Source: Rhodococcus sp. ABRD24
Lineage (GTDB): Bacteria > Actinomycetota > Actinomycetes > Mycobacteriales > Mycobacteriaceae
Direction: 5' to 3'
Assembly: GCF_004328705.1 (NCBI RefSeq)
Contig: NZ_CP035319.1
Span: forward strand, 2,108,001 to 2,172,000
DNA: 64,000 nucleotides
In this document: in pieces, positions 53,370 through 63,909 of the stretch
Layout: each line of letters opens with the position of its first letter
How positions within the stretch are numbered: position 1 is the stretch's first letter
The notes under the pieces: generated by a model
What the model was told of the DNA's origin: nothing
What the model saw: the letters and a program-made list of their open reading frames with translations, nothing else
Database searches by the model: none
Made by a program: the position numbers and the translations under genes

Positions 53370-53567
53370 TTTACGCCGTCACGCAAAAGGTAAATGAGCC
53401 GTGCGTGGTGGATCAGCCGAGCGCGGCGAACCGCACGACCCTCATCACCGGCTCCGGGGCGGGGGCTGTGCTGACGACAGCTCCGACCGGAAGGTCGATG
53501 ACTGAGCATGGGAGATCGCCTCGCACTCCCCAGTTCGACCTCGACCTCGTCGGCCGGGACGCACGAG

Positions 53568-53942
53568 CTAGACCCGTTCCCGCTCGGCGGCGACAGCAAC
53601 GGCCCGCTCGAAGGTGCGGACGAGGACGGCCCGACGCGTGACCTTGTAGTCGTCGTCCGGCTCGAGTTCGTCGATGTACTCGTCCCACACACGCAGGTAT
53701 CGGTCGCGCCAGTCGATCAGCACTGTCGTCGACGGAAAGGTCACACCCACCCGTCGCGTCTCGGCAATCTCGGTGAGGATCTCGAGCCAGGCCGGCACCA
53801 TCTCCCCGCCCCACTCGTCCGGCTCCAGGCTCGAGTCGTCCTCGAACTCGGCGGTGATGTCCTCGACGATCCGGCCGGTCAGCATTCCCAGCCCGTCGGC
53901 GACGGTGTCGCTGTCGAAGTTTCCGGAACCCCAGACGCCCAT
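53568..53942 (-). CDS. DUF4259 domain protein
   Basis: The 124-residue protein starts MGVWGSGNFDSDTVADGLG, the hallmark N-terminus of DUF4259, followed by acidic helical sequence to the end (WRDRYLRVWDEYIDELEPDDDY). The function of the family is unknown. The ATG at 53942 has GGGAGG four bases upstream, so the extra 27 residues of the longer frame are unlikely. It is divergent from choE. Confidence 0.85.
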   Translation of the reverse strand: MGVWGSGNFDSDTVADGLGMLTGRIVEDITAEFEDDSSLEPDEWGGEMVPAWLEILTEIAETRRVGVTFPSTTVLIDWRDRYLRVWDEYIDELEPDDDYKVTRRAVLVRTFERAVAVAAERERV

Positions 53943-55968
<2,026 letters not shown>

Positions 55969-55978
55969 AAACGTTCTC

Positions 55979-56014
55979 GTCCGCGGTTTCGCAGTCCGCT
56001 GTGGAACCGCGGAC
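55979..56014 (+). terminator. hairpin after choE
   Basis: GTCCGCGGTT and AACCGCGGAC form a perfect 10-bp stem with a 16-base loop, 11 bases after the choE stop. No T-tract follows. Confidence 0.6.
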
Positions 56015-56176
56015 ACCCGGATTCTGCGATAACCTGGCCTGGTGCTCGGCCGCGTGTCGCAGCGTTCGGATCCACCGTCCGATATTCACTTCCTCCCTCC
56101 GCCGCGACGTGCGCTCGGGTCGGCCGTGCTGCAAGTCGACAGTGCACCACGTCGACACGACGGAGAGGACCTCGCG

Positions 56177-56959
56177 ATGTCTACACGTTCGAGTTACGCC
56201 CAAGGAACGCCGGACTGGGTGGATCTACAGACTCCGGACCAGTCAGGAGCAAAAGAGTTCTACACCGCCCTGTTCGGCTGGGTCTACGACGACCGACCGA
56301 TGCTGGAAGATGCGATCTACTCCATCGCGACGCTGCACGGTGAACTGGTCGCGGCAATCGCCCCGCTGCCGACCGGCTCATGGCCGGCCGACACGCCAGC
56401 GCGGTGGAACACCTTCCTCGCGGTCGACGACGTGGACACGGTGGTGGCCAAGGTGGAACCGGCGGGCGGACGGCTCATCCTCCCGGCATTCGACGTCGGG
56501 GATGCCGGAAGGATGGCCGTCCTCGCCGACCCCACCGGAGCCGAGGTGAGCCTCTGGCAGGCCCGGACGCATCTCGGCGCCACCCTCGTGAACGAGACCG
56601 GCGCCTTGATCTGGAACGAGTTGATCACCGACAAACCGGACACGGCGCTGGCCTTCTACCGCGACGTGGTGGGGATAGGCAGCACAAAGATGCCGATGCC
56701 GGACGGCGACTACACCGTCCTGCAGGTCGATTCCGATGGCGTCGGTGGCTGCCTGCCGCCGCCGCGGCCGGATGTCCTCAATCACTGGCACGTCTACTTC
56801 TGCACCGAGGACACCGACGCGACGGTCGACACGGCGATCGCTGCCGGCGGGGCGCTGATGGCCGATCCCTTCGACATGAAGACCGTCGGCCGAATGGCGG
56901 TACTCGCCGACCCGCAGGGCGCCGTCTTCAGCGTCATGCAGCCCGAGCCACCGGCCTGA
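56177..56959 (+). CDS. two-domain VOC protein, CFP30B/TB27.3 homologue
   Basis: The 260-residue protein has two VOC modules: 10-125 ([23 protein letters not shown]) and 135-255 ([36 protein letters not shown]). It matches mycobacterial CFP30B/TB27.3 (Rv0577, 261 residues) over its full length, including [21 protein letters not shown] and [11 protein letters not shown]. That protein is found in culture filtrate without a signal peptide, and its enzymatic role is unsettled. The ATG at 56177 has GGAGAGG upstream; the longer frame adds 45 unrelated residues. It is convergent with the amidohydrolase gene, with 4 bases between stop codons. Confidence 0.92.
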   Translation: MSTRSSYAQGTPDWVDLQTPDQSGAKEFYTALFGWVYDDRPMLEDAIYSIATLHGELVAAIAPLPTGSWPADTPARWNTFLAVDDVDTVVAKVEPAGGRLILPAFDVGDAGRMAVLADPTGAEVSLWQARTHLGATLVNETGALIWNELITDKPDTALAFYRDVVGIGSTKMPMPDGDYTVLQVDSDGVGGCLPPPRPDVLNHWHVYFCTEDTDATVDTAIAAGGALMADPFDMKTVGRMAVLADPQGAVFSVMQPEPPA

Positions 56960-56963
56960 CTCT

Positions 56964-57875
56964 TCAGCTGATCCCGAACAGCACCGCGGCATTGTGGTGG
57001 GCCACCGCGCGCACCCAATCGTCACCCAGATCGAACCGCTCCAGGGCCTCGAGCGCGTCGAGGTACGAATACGGGATGTTGGGGAAGTCGCTGCCGAACA
57101 GGATGCGGTCCTGCAGGTCCCGCAATCGGGGAACCTCGGATCGCGGGAATGGGATCTGTGACTCCGAGAAGTCGGTGAAGGCCATCGTCGTATCGAGGCA
57201 CACATTCGGGTATCGGTCCGCCAGATCGAGGAATTCCGCGTACTCGGGCATCCCCATGTGTGCGATCACCAGCGCCAGCCGCGGGTGCCGGGCAAGGAGC
57301 CGCGCAATGCGGTCGGGGCCGGTGAACCGGCCCGGCGCTGGACCGGATCCGCAGTGAATCACGATCGGGGTACCGCTGTCGGCGAGCAGGCCCCACACGG
57401 GTTCCAGAAGCGGGTCGTTCGGGTCGTAATCGCCCACCTGGACGTGGGACTTGAAAACGCGTGCCCCGGCCTCGAGCGCCGCCGTGACGTAGCCGGGCGC
57501 CGACACCTCCGGGTAGAACGTCGCGGTGTGCAGGCAATCGGGTGTGCGGGCAGCGAAGTCCGCGGCCCACTGGTTGAGCCACGCCGCCATCTCTGGCTTG
57601 TGTGGATAGAGCATCGACGTGAATCTGCTGACACCGAACGCGCGAAGGTGCTCGAGCCGAGACTGTTCCTCCATGCGGTACCGGATCGGCCACTCTCGGC
57701 CCGTGAGCGGGCCGGCCGCATCGAAGTAAGCCCAGACCTTGTCCATGACTGGCTTCGGCATGAAGTGGGTGTGGATGTCGATCAGCGCGGTCAGTCCCAG
57801 ACGCTCCCGGAACTCGACCACGCCGGCAGCGTCGGACTCCCATCCTTGTTCGGCCCGATCAGCGGGTTCACACAC
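56964..57875 (-). CDS. amidohydrolase_2 family metal-dependent hydrolase
   Basis: The 303-residue TIM-barrel hydrolase shows the metal-binding signature DIHTHFMPKP near residue 33, VIHCGSGPAPG, LALVIAHMGMPEYAEF and FGSDFPNIPYSY. This family hydrolyses or decarboxylates cyclic and carboxylic compounds; the substrate is unknown. The first possible start is the GTG at 57899, but GAGAGGG stands 7 bases before the GTG at 57875, which is preferred. A still later GTG before VEFRERLG is possible. There is no operon partner. Confidence 0.85.
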   Translation of the reverse strand: MCEPADRAEQGWESDAAGVVEFRERLGLTALIDIHTHFMPKPVMDKVWAYFDAAGPLTGREWPIRYRMEEQSRLEHLRAFGVSRFTSMLYPHKPEMAAWLNQWAADFAARTPDCLHTATFYPEVSAPGYVTAALEAGARVFKSHVQVGDYDPNDPLLEPVWGLLADSGTPIVIHCGSGPAPGRFTGPDRIARLLARHPRLALVIAHMGMPEYAEFLDLADRYPNVCLDTTMAFTDFSESQIPFPRSEVPRLRDLQDRILFGSDFPNIPYSYLDALEALERFDLGDDWVRAVAHHNAAVLFGIS

Positions 57876-58013
57876 GCACAGTCCCTCTCGCCGCTCCACT
57901 GCCCGGGTGACGCCGGTGCATTCCTGCCGACCCTAACCCGGATGGTGCGTGCTCCGTGAGACCCGGGTTCGACACCGTCCTTCCGGGTCGCGCGCGGGTT
58001 TCGGCAACTTGAC

Positions 58014-58619
58014 TCAGAAGAGAGTGAGTAAGGGCTCCGGCTGGCAACCGCCCGCCGCGATGGTGCCGACACCGCTCGATTTGCCCGACGGCCGGGCGGC
58101 CGCCTGGCACGGCGCCTCGTCTGCGGGCAGCGATCTGTTCGTTGCGGAAGTTGCCGTCTCCGCATGCCACGGGGCAGCCTTGTCGGGGTCCGCGGCGACA
58201 GCACGCGCTGCCTCACCCGCCAGCTTGTCCGCCATCTCGTTGAAGTGGTTGCCGACGTGTCCGCGCACCCACCGGAACCGGACCGGGCCGGGGCGCTCCA
58301 CGATCGCCCGATCGATCCCCTGGACGAGTTCGACGTTCTTCACCGGGCCGCCGGACGTCGTCTTCCATCCCTTTCTCTTCCATCCCGGTAGCCATTCGGA
58401 GGCGCACTTGATGGCGTACTGGGAGTCGGATTCGATGAGCAGTGGCTCGGCTCCGGGATGCGCGACGATCGCCTCGAGCAGCGCCCGCAGCTCGGCGCTC
58501 TGGTTGGTACCGGACACCTCACCGCCCGACTTGCTGGGGCCCTCGTGATTGACCCAAGCCCAGCCGGTCGCACCGCCCGGATTCCGCAGACACGAGCCGT
58601 CGGTACTCACGATGATCAT
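58014..58619 (-). CDS. rnhA: ribonuclease HI with C-terminal extension
   Basis: This 201-residue protein cleaves the RNA strand of RNA-DNA hybrids. The residue pattern of the fold is complete: D7 (STDGSC), E43 (SAELRAL), D65 (IESDSQYAI) and D131 (NEMADKLAG), with FRWVRGHVGNHFNE before the last Asp. The catalytic domain ends at about residue 145. The final 55 residues are Ala/Pro/Ser-rich and probably disordered. The ATG at 58619 is the domain start. It is divergent from the glycosylase gene with 73 bases between. Confidence 0.92.
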   Translation of the reverse strand: MIIVSTDGSCLRNPGGATGWAWVNHEGPSKSGGEVSGTNQSAELRALLEAIVAHPGAEPLLIESDSQYAIKCASEWLPGWKRKGWKTTSGGPVKNVELVQGIDRAIVERPGPVRFRWVRGHVGNHFNEMADKLAGEAARAVAADPDKAAPWHAETATSATNRSLPADEAPCQAAARPSGKSSGVGTIAAGGCQPEPLLTLF

Positions 58620-58692
58620 GGCTTCGGACAATACGTGCTCGCACCGACATGCGACGGTCCGGTCCCGGAGCGTCGGCGCTAGGCTTCCCGCA

Positions 58693-59625
58693 ATGACCGG
58701 TACGGCCTCCGACGTGCACTTCGAGATGGTCACGCGACGTCCCGTGGACCTTGCGTCGACCCTGTCGCCGCTGCGCCGCGGACGGTTCGACCCGTGCCAT
58801 CGGGTCGAGTCCGACGGGACCGTGTGGCGCACATCGCTGCTGCCGTCCGGCGCAGTGACCTACCGGCTCCGGCAACGGGGATCGAACACCGTCGACGTCC
58901 GGGTGTGGGGTTCGGGAGCCGAGGAGTTCGGCGCATTCGCACCCGGGCTGGTGGGTGAACACGACGCAGATGCCGCCGGCACTTTCGAGCCCTCGCACCC
59001 GAAGCTCGTCGACGCGCACCGCCGCTACCCGAACCTGCGGATAGTGCGGACCGCGCGGGTCCTGGAATCGCTGGTGCCGGCGATCCTCGAGCAGCGGGTG
59101 CACACCGAGGCTGCGTACACGTCGTGGCGGCGGCTCGTCGGAAAGTTCGGGACACCGGCACCCGGACCCGCGCCCGACGGGATGCGGGTGCCGCCGCCCG
59201 CCGATGTGTGGCGGCGGATCCCGTCGTGGGAGTTCCACGCCGCGAATGTCGATCCGCGGCGCGCGCAGACGATCGTCGCGTGCGCTCGCGTAGCCGATCG
59301 CCTCGAGGAGATCGTGGACCTCGACCGCGACGCCGCCCACCGTCGACTGCGGGCCGTCCCCGGGGTGGGAGCGTGGACCGCCGCCGAGGTCGCGCAGCGC
59401 GCCTTGGGCGACGCCGACGCGCTGTCGGTCGGCGACTTCCATCTGGCATCGATCGTCGGCTGGACTCTGCTCGGCCGGGCGATCGACGACGACGCAATGG
59501 TCGAGTACCTCGCCGACCTCCGGCCCCACCGCTACCGCGCGATCCGGTTGCTGGAGATCAGCGGGCACGCGCGCAAACCGAAGTTCGGCCCCCGCACGCC
59601 TATCGTCGACCACCGCTGGCACTAG
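58693..59625 (+). CDS. AlkA-like DNA-3-methyladenine glycosylase
   Basis: This 310-residue HhH-GPD base-excision enzyme would remove alkylated bases. The helix-hairpin-helix is VPGVGAWTAAEVAQRAL (about 220-237) and the catalytic Asp is D248 in SVGDFHL. The N-terminal half holds the AlkA-like beta domain, and VLESLVPAILEQRV marks the start of the helical domain. Arg-rich ends (GHARKPKFGPR) fit DNA contact. The ATG at 58693 lies at the domain start; the longer frame upstream is antisense to rnhA. Confidence 0.88.
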   Translation: MTGTASDVHFEMVTRRPVDLASTLSPLRRGRFDPCHRVESDGTVWRTSLLPSGAVTYRLRQRGSNTVDVRVWGSGAEEFGAFAPGLVGEHDADAAGTFEPSHPKLVDAHRRYPNLRIVRTARVLESLVPAILEQRVHTEAAYTSWRRLVGKFGTPAPGPAPDGMRVPPPADVWRRIPSWEFHAANVDPRRAQTIVACARVADRLEEIVDLDRDAAHRRLRAVPGVGAWTAAEVAQRALGDADALSVGDFHLASIVGWTLLGRAIDDDAMVEYLADLRPHRYRAIRLLEISGHARKPKFGPRTPIVDHRWH

Positions 59626-59660
59626 CGAGACCGACCTTCCGCCAGCACCGAACGGGAGCG

Positions 59661-60440
59661 TCAGGCCTTCGGGCCACCCGCGACGTAGACAACCTGCCCG
59701 GAGACGAATCCGGCGCCCTCACTGACGAGGAACGACGCGGTGTGCGCGATGTCCTCCGGCAGGCCGACCCGCCGCACCGGGGTCTCCGCGGCGACACCGG
59801 CCTTGAAGTCCTCGAACGACACTCCAAGGCGCTCGGCCGTGGCAGCAGTCATCTCCGTGACGATGAAGCCGGGCGCGATCGCGTTGGCGGTGATGCCGAA
59901 CGGGCCGAGTTCGAATGCGAGCGTCTTGGTCAGTCCCTGCATTCCGGCCTTGGCTGCGGAGTAGTTCGCCTGGCCGCGGTTGCCGAGCGCCGAGATGCTC
60001 GACAGGTTCACCACGCGGCCCCACTTTGCCTCCACCATGTACTTCTGCGCGGCCCGCGTGAGCAGAAAGGCGCCGCGCAGGTGCACGCGCATCACGGAGT
60101 CCCAGTCGTCGACCGACATCTTGAACAACAGGTTGTCGCGCGTGATCCCGGCGTTGTTGATGACGACGGCCGGCCCACCCAGCTCGTCCGCAACGCGTGC
60201 GACGGCCGCCTCCACCGACGACTCATCGGCCACATCGGCACCGACCGCGAGGGCACGCCCTCCCGCATCACGAATCGCGGAAACAGTTTCGGCGCATGCA
60301 TTCTCGTCGAGATCCAGCACCGCCACCGCGAGACCGTCCGATGCGAGCCGTTTCGCGATCGCGGCGCCGATCCCCCGCGCCGCGCCCGAGACCACCGCAA
60401 CCCGCTGATTGCCGTCCGCCATGTCCGTCATCTCCGTCAT
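59661..60440 (-). CDS. FabG-like short-chain dehydrogenase
   Basis: This 259-residue NAD(P)-dependent short-chain dehydrogenase is close to 3-oxoacyl-ACP reductases. The nucleotide-binding motif is SGAARGIGAAIA (19-30), the NNAG motif is at about 102, and the catalytic Ser is in NLSSISALG. Tyr and Lys are in YSAAKAGM, and PGFIVTEMT and YVAGG are family ends. It likely reduces 3-oxoacyl-CoA/ACP or oxidises the reverse. The ATG at 60440 follows GGATGGGG; an in-frame ATG at 60422 is an alternative. It is not in a fatty-acid synthesis cluster. Confidence 0.9.
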   Translation of the reverse strand: MTEMTDMADGNQRVAVVSGAARGIGAAIAKRLASDGLAVAVLDLDENACAETVSAIRDAGGRALAVGADVADESSVEAAVARVADELGGPAVVINNAGITRDNLLFKMSVDDWDSVMRVHLRGAFLLTRAAQKYMVEAKWGRVVNLSSISALGNRGQANYSAAKAGMQGLTKTLAFELGPFGITANAIAPGFIVTEMTAATAERLGVSFEDFKAGVAAETPVRRVGLPEDIAHTASFLVSEGAGFVSGQVVYVAGGPKA

Positions 60441-60487
60441 TGCCCCATCCTGCCGCTCGCCGATGTTGTCTGCGGTGACGCTACGCG

Positions 60488-60937
60488 TCAGGACAGCGAT
60501 ACCGGCCGGATGTCGGCGACGATCCGGTCGATGGCGCCGGCCTCGAGCTCGAAGCTCTCGACGATCTCCACAGTCATCAGGCGCATTCCGCCGATGCCGG
60601 CATCGAGCAGATAGGTGGTGTGCACGGTATTACCGGTCTCGGCCATCGTCAGGTTCCGCACGCCCTGGATGACGCTGTACTGCACACCGTGCCCCAGATC
60701 GTTCGCCAACTGCGGCCCGGAGAAACCCGTCTGCAGACCGGCCTCGACCCGCGTTGCATCCGGCGTGAACCGCACAGCGCTCGCGTCGTGACTGACGAGG
60801 GCGTCGATGTACGCACGGGCCATCGCCTGGTTGGGGCTGTCATCGGGATTCGGCGCCGCCGATACGGCTGCCGGTGCAATGATCGCGACGGCGATCGCGG
60901 TGAGGAGTGCTGACGGAGCTGTCTTGGCAATTCGCAT
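60488..60937 (-). CDS. small secreted NTF2-like (DUF8021-type) protein
   Basis: The 149-residue protein has a Sec signal (MRIAKTAPSALLTAIAVAII, cleavage near VSAAP at about 28) and a mature domain starting NQAMARAYIDALVSHDASAV. That order, then RVEAGLQTGFSG, QYSVIQGVRNL and IVESFELEAGAIDRIVADIRP, suggests an NTF2-like cone fold of the DUF8021 kind. The function is unknown. An exact KstR-consensus palindrome lies 14-27 bases before the ATG, so the gene may belong to the sterol regulon. Confidence 0.8.
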   Translation of the reverse strand: MRIAKTAPSALLTAIAVAIIAPAAVSAAPNPDDSPNQAMARAYIDALVSHDASAVRFTPDATRVEAGLQTGFSGPQLANDLGHGVQYSVIQGVRNLTMAETGNTVHTTYLLDAGIGGMRLMTVEIVESFELEAGAIDRIVADIRPVSLS

Positions 60938-60950
60938 GCCGCATCGTAGC

Positions 60951-60964
60951 TAGAACTTGTTCCA
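60951..60964. promoter_or_regulatory. exact KstR-consensus palindrome
   Basis: TAGAACTTGTTCCA fits TnnAACnnGTTnnA at every fixed position. It stands just upstream of the small secreted protein gene, where a repressor would block transcription or initiation. About 0.15 exact matches would be expected by chance in a window of this size and GC (my estimate, assuming 67% GC). Confidence 0.5.
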
Positions 60965-61017
60965 CTCTTGCGCAAAACCGCGAGGTCACGTACCAGTCGC
61001 CTCGGACCGGGTTCCGG

Positions 61018-61449
61018 TCAGGAGCGAGCGGGTGCGGCGGCCAGCTCGGCGATCAGCGCCTCGACCTTCGCCTTGATCTCGTCACGAATCGGGCGCACCG
61101 CGTCGATGCCCTGACCGGCCGGGTCGTCGAGAACCCAATCGCGGTAGCTCTTGCCGGGGAAGATCGGGCAGGTGTCCCCGCAACCCATCGTGATCACCAC
61201 GTCGGAGGCTTGCACGGCGTCGACGGTGAGAATCTTCGGGGACTGAGTCGAGATGTCGATGCCGAGTTCTGCCATCGCCGCCACGGCGGCGGGGTTCACC
61301 TGGTCGGCCGGGGCGCTGCCCGCTGAGCGGACCTCGATCCGGTTACCGGCGAGCGCGGTCAGGAATCCGGCGGCCATCTGGGAGCGGCCGGCATTGTGCA
61401 CGCAGACGAACAGGACCGACGGCTTGCCGTCCGGGGATGCGGTGGTCAT
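61018..61449 (-). CDS. arsC: arsenate reductase, three-cysteine LMW-phosphatase type
   Basis: The 143-residue LMW-phosphatase-fold protein reduces arsenate to arsenite. The P-loop is C16-V-H-N-A-G-R22. Two more redox Cys, C90 and C94 (TMGCGDTCP), allow an intramolecular disulfide cascade with thioredoxin or mycothiol/mycoredoxin. D108 in LDDPAGQ is the general acid. AAAGG precedes the ATG. It is the third gene of the left-hand unit arsR-acr3-arsC, 37 bases after acr3. Confidence 0.92.
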   Translation of the reverse strand: MTTASPDGKPSVLFVCVHNAGRSQMAAGFLTALAGNRIEVRSAGSAPADQVNPAAVAAMAELGIDISTQSPKILTVDAVQASDVVITMGCGDTCPIFPGKSYRDWVLDDPAGQGIDAVRPIRDEIKAKVEALIAELAAAPARS

Positions 61450-61486
61450 CGCGAGCCTTTCGGAGGTAGTGGAATTCAGTCGGGAA

Positions 61487-62572
61487 TCACGACGGAGGAT
61501 GCGTGGGCACCGATGTAGGAGGGAAGCGTTTACGCAGGGCGAGGGAGACGTAGACGAGGCCGACGAGGACTGGGACCTCGATCAGCGGGCCGACGACCCC
61601 GGCGAGGGCCTGCCCGGAGGTGACGCCGTAGGTGGCAATCGCGACGGCGATCGCGAGTTCGAAGTTGTTGCCCGCGGCGGTGAACGCGAGCGTCGTGGTC
61701 CGCTCGTAGCCCAATCCCATCGCGGCGCCGAGGGCGTAGCCGCCGCCCCACATGATCGCGAAATATGCCAGCAACGGCAGCGTGATCCGCACGACATCGA
61801 TTGGCCGGGAGGTGATCTGGTCGCCCTGCAGCGCGAACAGAATCACGATGGTGAACAGCAGCCCGTACAGGGCCCACGGGCCGATCCTCGGCAGGAACGT
61901 CGACTCGTACCACTCGCGTCCCTTGGCCTTCTCCCCGAAGTGACGGGTCAGGAACCCGGCGAGCAGCGGGATACCGAGGAAGATCAGCACGGACTTGGCG
62001 ATCTGCCACGGTGAGGTGTCGATGGTGGTCTGCTCGAGACCCAACCAGCCGGGCAGGACCGAGAGGTAGAACCATCCGAGGACGGCGAACATGATCACCT
62101 GGAAGACGGAGTTGATCGCGACCAGCACTGCGGCCGCTTCCCGGTCCCCGCAGGCGAGGTCGTTCCAGATGATGACCATCGCGATACAGCGCGCCAGACC
62201 GACGATGATCAGGCCCGTCCGATACTCGGGCAGGTCGGGCAGCAGCAGCCAGGCCAGCGCGAACATCAGCGCCGGCCCGATGATCCAGTTGAGGACGAGC
62301 GAGCCGAGCAGCATCTTGCGGTCGCCGGTAACCGTGTCGAGTCGGTCGTAGCGCACCTTCGCCAGCACCGGGTACATCATGATCAGCAGGCCGAGTGCGA
62401 TCGGCAGCGAAATCCCGTCGAGTTCGACAGCGCTCAGCGCATCGCCGAGGCCGGGGATCATCCGGCCCAGGAGCAGCCCGGCGACCATGGCGACGCCGAT
62501 CCACACCGGCAGGAACCGGTCCAGGGTCGACAGCTTGCCGACAACAGCAGGGTGGGCGACGGTCTCGCTCAT
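61487..62572 (-). CDS. acr3: arsenite exporter Acr3
   Basis: This 361-residue membrane protein has about ten hydrophobic helices. It carries the conserved Cys at position 129 (LARCIAMVIIWNDLACG), the same position as the essential Cys of Corynebacterium Acr3, and GNNFELAIAVAIATYG near the end. It expels arsenite using the proton gradient. Its ATG overlaps the arsR stop codon as ATGA, so translation is coupled. The longer open frame through arsR is an artefact. Confidence 0.95.
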   Translation of the reverse strand: MSETVAHPAVVGKLSTLDRFLPVWIGVAMVAGLLLGRMIPGLGDALSAVELDGISLPIALGLLIMMYPVLAKVRYDRLDTVTGDRKMLLGSLVLNWIIGPALMFALAWLLLPDLPEYRTGLIIVGLARCIAMVIIWNDLACGDREAAAVLVAINSVFQVIMFAVLGWFYLSVLPGWLGLEQTTIDTSPWQIAKSVLIFLGIPLLAGFLTRHFGEKAKGREWYESTFLPRIGPWALYGLLFTIVILFALQGDQITSRPIDVVRITLPLLAYFAIMWGGGYALGAAMGLGYERTTTLAFTAAGNNFELAIAVAIATYGVTSGQALAGVVGPLIEVPVLVGLVYVSLALRKRFPPTSVPTHPPS

Positions 62573-62970
62573 AGGGCCACCTCCATCGCAGCGACCATCG
62601 GCACGCATGCCGAGCCTTCGACAACACCGGACTCCGATGACAGCACCGCCGACAGCTGCGCGAGTGCAGCGGGGATCACCCGGTAGTACACCCAGGTGCC
62701 GCGGCGCTCGCAGTCGAGCAGCCCGGCCTCGCGCAACACCTTGAGGTGGTGCGAGATCGTCGGCTGCGACAGCTCGAACGCCGGGGAGATGTCGCACACA
62801 CAGCTCTCGCCGTTCTCGTGGCTGGCGATCAGACTCAGCATCCGCAGACGGACCGGATCCCCGAGCGCCTTGAACATCCGGGCCAGGTCGCAGGCCCAAT
62901 CCGAGGTCAACGGCTCCCGCGTGAGCGGCGAGCAGCAGGCTTCGACTCCACTCGACGATTGATTCGACAT
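62569..62970 (-). CDS. arsR: ArsR arsenic-responsive repressor
   Basis: The 133-residue winged-helix repressor has a recognition region of LSQPTISHHLKVLREAGLL at about 67-85. Candidate As(III)-binding cysteines are C12-C13 near the N-terminus and C57/C59 (GESCVCDI). The N-terminal Cys pair plus one downstream Cys resembles the Corynebacterium ArsR site rather than the plasmid R773 type. It starts the left-hand operon and faces arsC-arsD-arsA across a 78-base divergent promoter region. Confidence 0.94.
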   Translation of the reverse strand: MSNQSSSGVEACCSPLTREPLTSDWACDLARMFKALGDPVRLRMLSLIASHENGESCVCDISPAFELSQPTISHHLKVLREAGLLDCERRGTWVYYRVIPAALAQLSAVLSSESGVVEGSACVPMVAAMEVAL

Positions 62971-62979
62971 ACGTCTATA

Positions 62980-62998
62980 TTGACTCTTATCGATTCAA
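62980..62998. promoter_or_regulatory. candidate ArsR operator in the divergent ars promoter
   Basis: TTGACTCTTATCGATTCAA is an imperfect palindrome (TTGA/TCAA ends) 10-28 bases before the arsR start, in the AT-richest part of the divergent region. One site could control both units. Confidence 0.55.
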
Positions 62999-63048
62999 CT
63001 CGTCAACCGAATGGCCGGTGAACACGGCCACCCGGGAAGGATCCGAGC

Positions 63049-63468
63049 GTGAACAAACCTTCGGTGCTGTTCGTCTGTGTGAAGAACGGCGGCAAGTCCC
63101 AGATGGCGGCCGGGCTGATGCGTAAGGCCGCCGGCGACGCGGTCGAGGTGCACTCGGCCGGCACCAAGCCCGGTACCGCCGTCAACGCCCTGTCCGCGCA
63201 GTCATTGCTCGAGGTCGGCGTGGACATCACCGCCGAGACACCGAAGGCGATCGACCCGCAGCTGGTGCGTGAGGTCGACCTGGTGGTCACCCTCGGCAGC
63301 GAGGCCCACGTCGATCCCGTCCCGGGGACCCGGTTCGAGAACTGGGACACCGACGAGCCGTCCGAGCGCGGCATCGACGGCATCGAACGCATGCGCCTGG
63401 TCCGTGACGACATCGCCGCCCGCGTCGACCGGCTCGTCGGCCAGCTCACCGCCCCTACCCACCCCTGA
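63049..63468 (+). CDS. arsC: arsenate reductase, single-cysteine type (mycothiol-dependent kind)
   Basis: This 139-residue LMW-phosphatase-fold protein has the loop C10-V-K-N-G-G-K16: the usual P-loop Arg is replaced by Lys. The region that carries two extra Cys in the other ArsC here reads LGSEAHVDP, without Cys. This matches, from memory, the actinobacterial arsenate-mycothiol transferase ArsC1/ArsC2 group of Corynebacterium, which uses mycothiol and mycoredoxin. The GTG has GGAAGG upstream. It leads the right-hand unit with arsD and arsA, on the strand opposite to the first arsC. Confidence 0.9.
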   Translation: MNKPSVLFVCVKNGGKSQMAAGLMRKAAGDAVEVHSAGTKPGTAVNALSAQSLLEVGVDITAETPKAIDPQLVREVDLVVTLGSEAHVDPVPGTRFENWDTDEPSERGIDGIERMRLVRDDIAARVDRLVGQLTAPTHP

Positions 63469-63487
63469 GAACTGAGAGGACCAACTG

Positions 63488-63898
63488 ATGACCCGTATCG
63501 AGGTGTTCGAGCCCGCACTGTGCTGCAACACCGGGGTGTGCGGCGACGACGTCGACCAGGCCCTGGTCACGTTCACCGCCGACATGGACTGGATCAACTC
63601 CCGCGGCGGCGACGTCGCGCGCTTCAACCTCGCTAACGAGCCTCTCGCCTTCGCGGAGCGGGAACCGGTCAAGGCGTTCCTTCAGCTCTCCGGTTCCGAG
63701 GGACTCCCGCTCGTCCTGGTCGACGGCATCACCGCCGTCACCGGCCGCTATCCCGACCGCGCCCAGCTCGCCAAGTGGGCCGGTATAGCCGCCGAGCCGG
63801 TGGCCGCGCCCGCCGGGACCCAGATGCTCGGCCTCGCCGACACCACCGGCGCCGGATCCTGCTGCGGCGACGGCCCGGACAACACCAGCTGCTGCTGA
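63488..63898 (+). CDS. arsD: ArsD arsenic metallochaperone
   Basis: This 136-residue metallochaperone delivers As(III) to the ArsA ATPase. Conserved Cys are C12, C13 and C18 (LCCNTGVCGDD); the C-terminus adds two vicinal pairs (GSCCGDG and SCC at the end), also seen in ArsD. The fold is thioredoxin-like (LPLVLVDGITAVTGRYP). GAGAGGA precedes the ATG, and arsA starts 11 bases after its stop. Since the exporter here is Acr3, ArsA would have to energise Acr3 or an ArsB elsewhere. Confidence 0.93.
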   Translation: MTRIEVFEPALCCNTGVCGDDVDQALVTFTADMDWINSRGGDVARFNLANEPLAFAEREPVKAFLQLSGSEGLPLVLVDGITAVTGRYPDRAQLAKWAGIAAEPVAAPAGTQMLGLADTTGAGSCCGDGPDNTSCC

Positions 63899-63909
63899 AA
63901 GGTCGACCC

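Larger units (their letters stand above)
53130..53567. other. promoter region upstream of the FadD19-like gene
   Basis: No gene is visible in these 438 bases. It is A/T-richer than its surroundings. It holds the inverted repeat at 53150-53170 and the palindrome at 53352-53369. Short frames at 53405-53641 look like shadows. Confidence 0.5.

Noticed and set aside
63049..63468. Lys in place of the P-loop Arg in the second ArsC as a disabling mutation
   Set aside because: The [11 protein letters not shown] form is, to my knowledge, normal for the actinobacterial mycothiol-linked ArsC group.
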